From an uncultured Bacilli bacterium (lineage in GTDB: Bacteria > Bacillota_I > Bacilli_A > RF39 > UBA660): 64,000 nt of DNA. A model generated the notes under the pieces. It saw only the letters and a program-made list of their open reading frames with translations, did not search any database and was not told the origin of the DNA. Below, one piece after another: positions 63,568-64,000 of this stretch (positions are counted from its first letter, which is position 1; each line of letters begins with the position of its first letter). The position numbers and the translations under genes were made by a program. The stretch is from assembly GCA_934167695.1 (NCBI GenBank), contig CAKPLP010000005.1:25721-89720 (forward strand). Direction: 5' to 3'.

Positions 63568-64000
63568 ATGAGAAAAAAGAACTCTACTAAACATGAATAT
63601 CTATTATGTTCTGTAAATCGTGATGGCTATGATGATTGTATAAATAAGTCTTCAATTAGATATGATGAACTTGCAAATCTAGTATTAGATGCAATTAATA
63701 AGAAGATTCAAAAGTTTTATGATGAAAATGAATTAGAAAATTTAGATTCAAAAAAGAAAGAAAATAGATTTAATAAAAAAATTATATCTTTAGAAAAACA
63801 ACGAGATGATATTAATAAGAAAATAGTTTATTATAAAATGAAAGAAGAATCTTCAAAAAATAATAAAGAGATATTTAATAAATATCAAAAATTAGAAGAA
63901 TTAAATAGAGTTATTGTCGATGAATTTATAGATAAAATCTATATTGGAAAGTTAAATGAAGAAACAAATAGTAGAGATATTCAAATCAAATGGAATTTTG
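63568..64000 (+). CDS. Serine recombinase C-terminal fragment (runs off the window)
   Basis: The frame MRKKNSTKHEYLLCSVNRDG, DDCINKSSIRYDELANLVLD matches the end of the zinc-ribbon and the following IRYDxLxxLVL helix of large serine recombinases. A Lys/Glu coiled-coil and a C-terminal piece VIVDEFIDKIYIGKL follow. The N-terminal catalytic resolvase domain is missing upstream, where only short unrelated frames are seen. It is a remnant, or the downstream part of a recombined gene. The coding frame is open at the window edge. Confidence 0.65.
   Translation, partial: MRKKNSTKHEYLLCSVNRDGYDDCINKSSIRYDELANLVLDAINKKIQKFYDENELENLDSKKKENRFNKKIISLEKQRDDINKKIVYYKMKEESSKNNKEIFNKYQKLEELNRVIVDEFIDKIYIGKLNEETNSRDIQIKWNF

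Noticed and set aside
63495..63572. A 25-codon frame with ribosome-binding site and TATAAT before the recombinase fragment.
   Set aside because: It shows no similarity to the recombinase and stops at once. It may be a chance frame at a recombination junction; coding cannot be supported.

Overview
The window is the replication-origin region of a very AT-rich, Gram-positive, spore-forming bacterium of class Bacilli. An uncultured gut lineage of the Erysipelotrichia/RF39-RFN20 type seems most likely, but that placement is inference. The evidence is gene order and gene content: dnaX, tadA, gyrA, gyrB, recF, dnaN and dnaA read leftward, and rpmH, rnpA, yidC, jag, mnmE, mnmG, rsmG, noc, parA and parB read rightward. 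Sporulation genes spoIIR, spoIIQ, spoIIID and gerQ are present, together with a ComK homologue. TGA is used as a stop (for example at the ends of mnmG and the mntP-like gene) and Trp is TGG, so this is the standard bacterial code and not a mycoplasma.

Left arm (1-11.9 kb, minus strand): dnaX (partial), tadA preceded by the SRP RNA gene, a 0.93-kb gene-free block, gyrA, gyrB, recF, comK, dnaN and dnaA. The gene-free block holds Noc-binding palindromes, DnaA-box-like motifs and parS palindromes in repeated composite units. oriC proper, with TTTTCCACA-type DnaA boxes and an AT-rich tract, lies at about 11.8-12.1 kb. Transcription diverges from there.

Right arm (12.1-59.5 kb, mostly plus strand): ribosome and tRNA-modification genes; the chromosome partition locus (a Noc with an unusual disordered insert, ParA, ParB); rpsF-ssb-rpsR; a HipA-like kinase with a small partner; a minimal GdpP-like phosphodiesterase, rplI and dnaB; envelope and DNA-repair genes; two copies of a secreted protein that share a 306-bp identical block; gerQ and a class A PBP; argS, rpoE, prfA, prmC, spoIIR, murA, rpmE, rpiB, spoIIQ, spoIIID, mbl and tagO; an agr-type quorum-sensing locus including a 39-residue AgrD precursor; csp, hpf and secA.

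Right end (59.5-64 kb): an accessory segment directly after secA, where prfB would normally be expected. It contains clustered GTGGACA repeats, a fused integrase/mobilisation remnant, broken ankyrin and DUF2185/Imm33-like genes, an AraC-type regulator, a VirD4-like coupling ATPase and the C-terminal part of a serine recombinase. It reads as a decayed or chimeric integrative element.

The most notable features are the composite NBS/DnaA/parS units with a matching two-ParB-family-protein system, comK embedded in the dnaA-gyr cluster, the compact convergent agr locus, and the mosaic duplicated surface protein. No tRNA, rRNA or CRISPR array was recognised.
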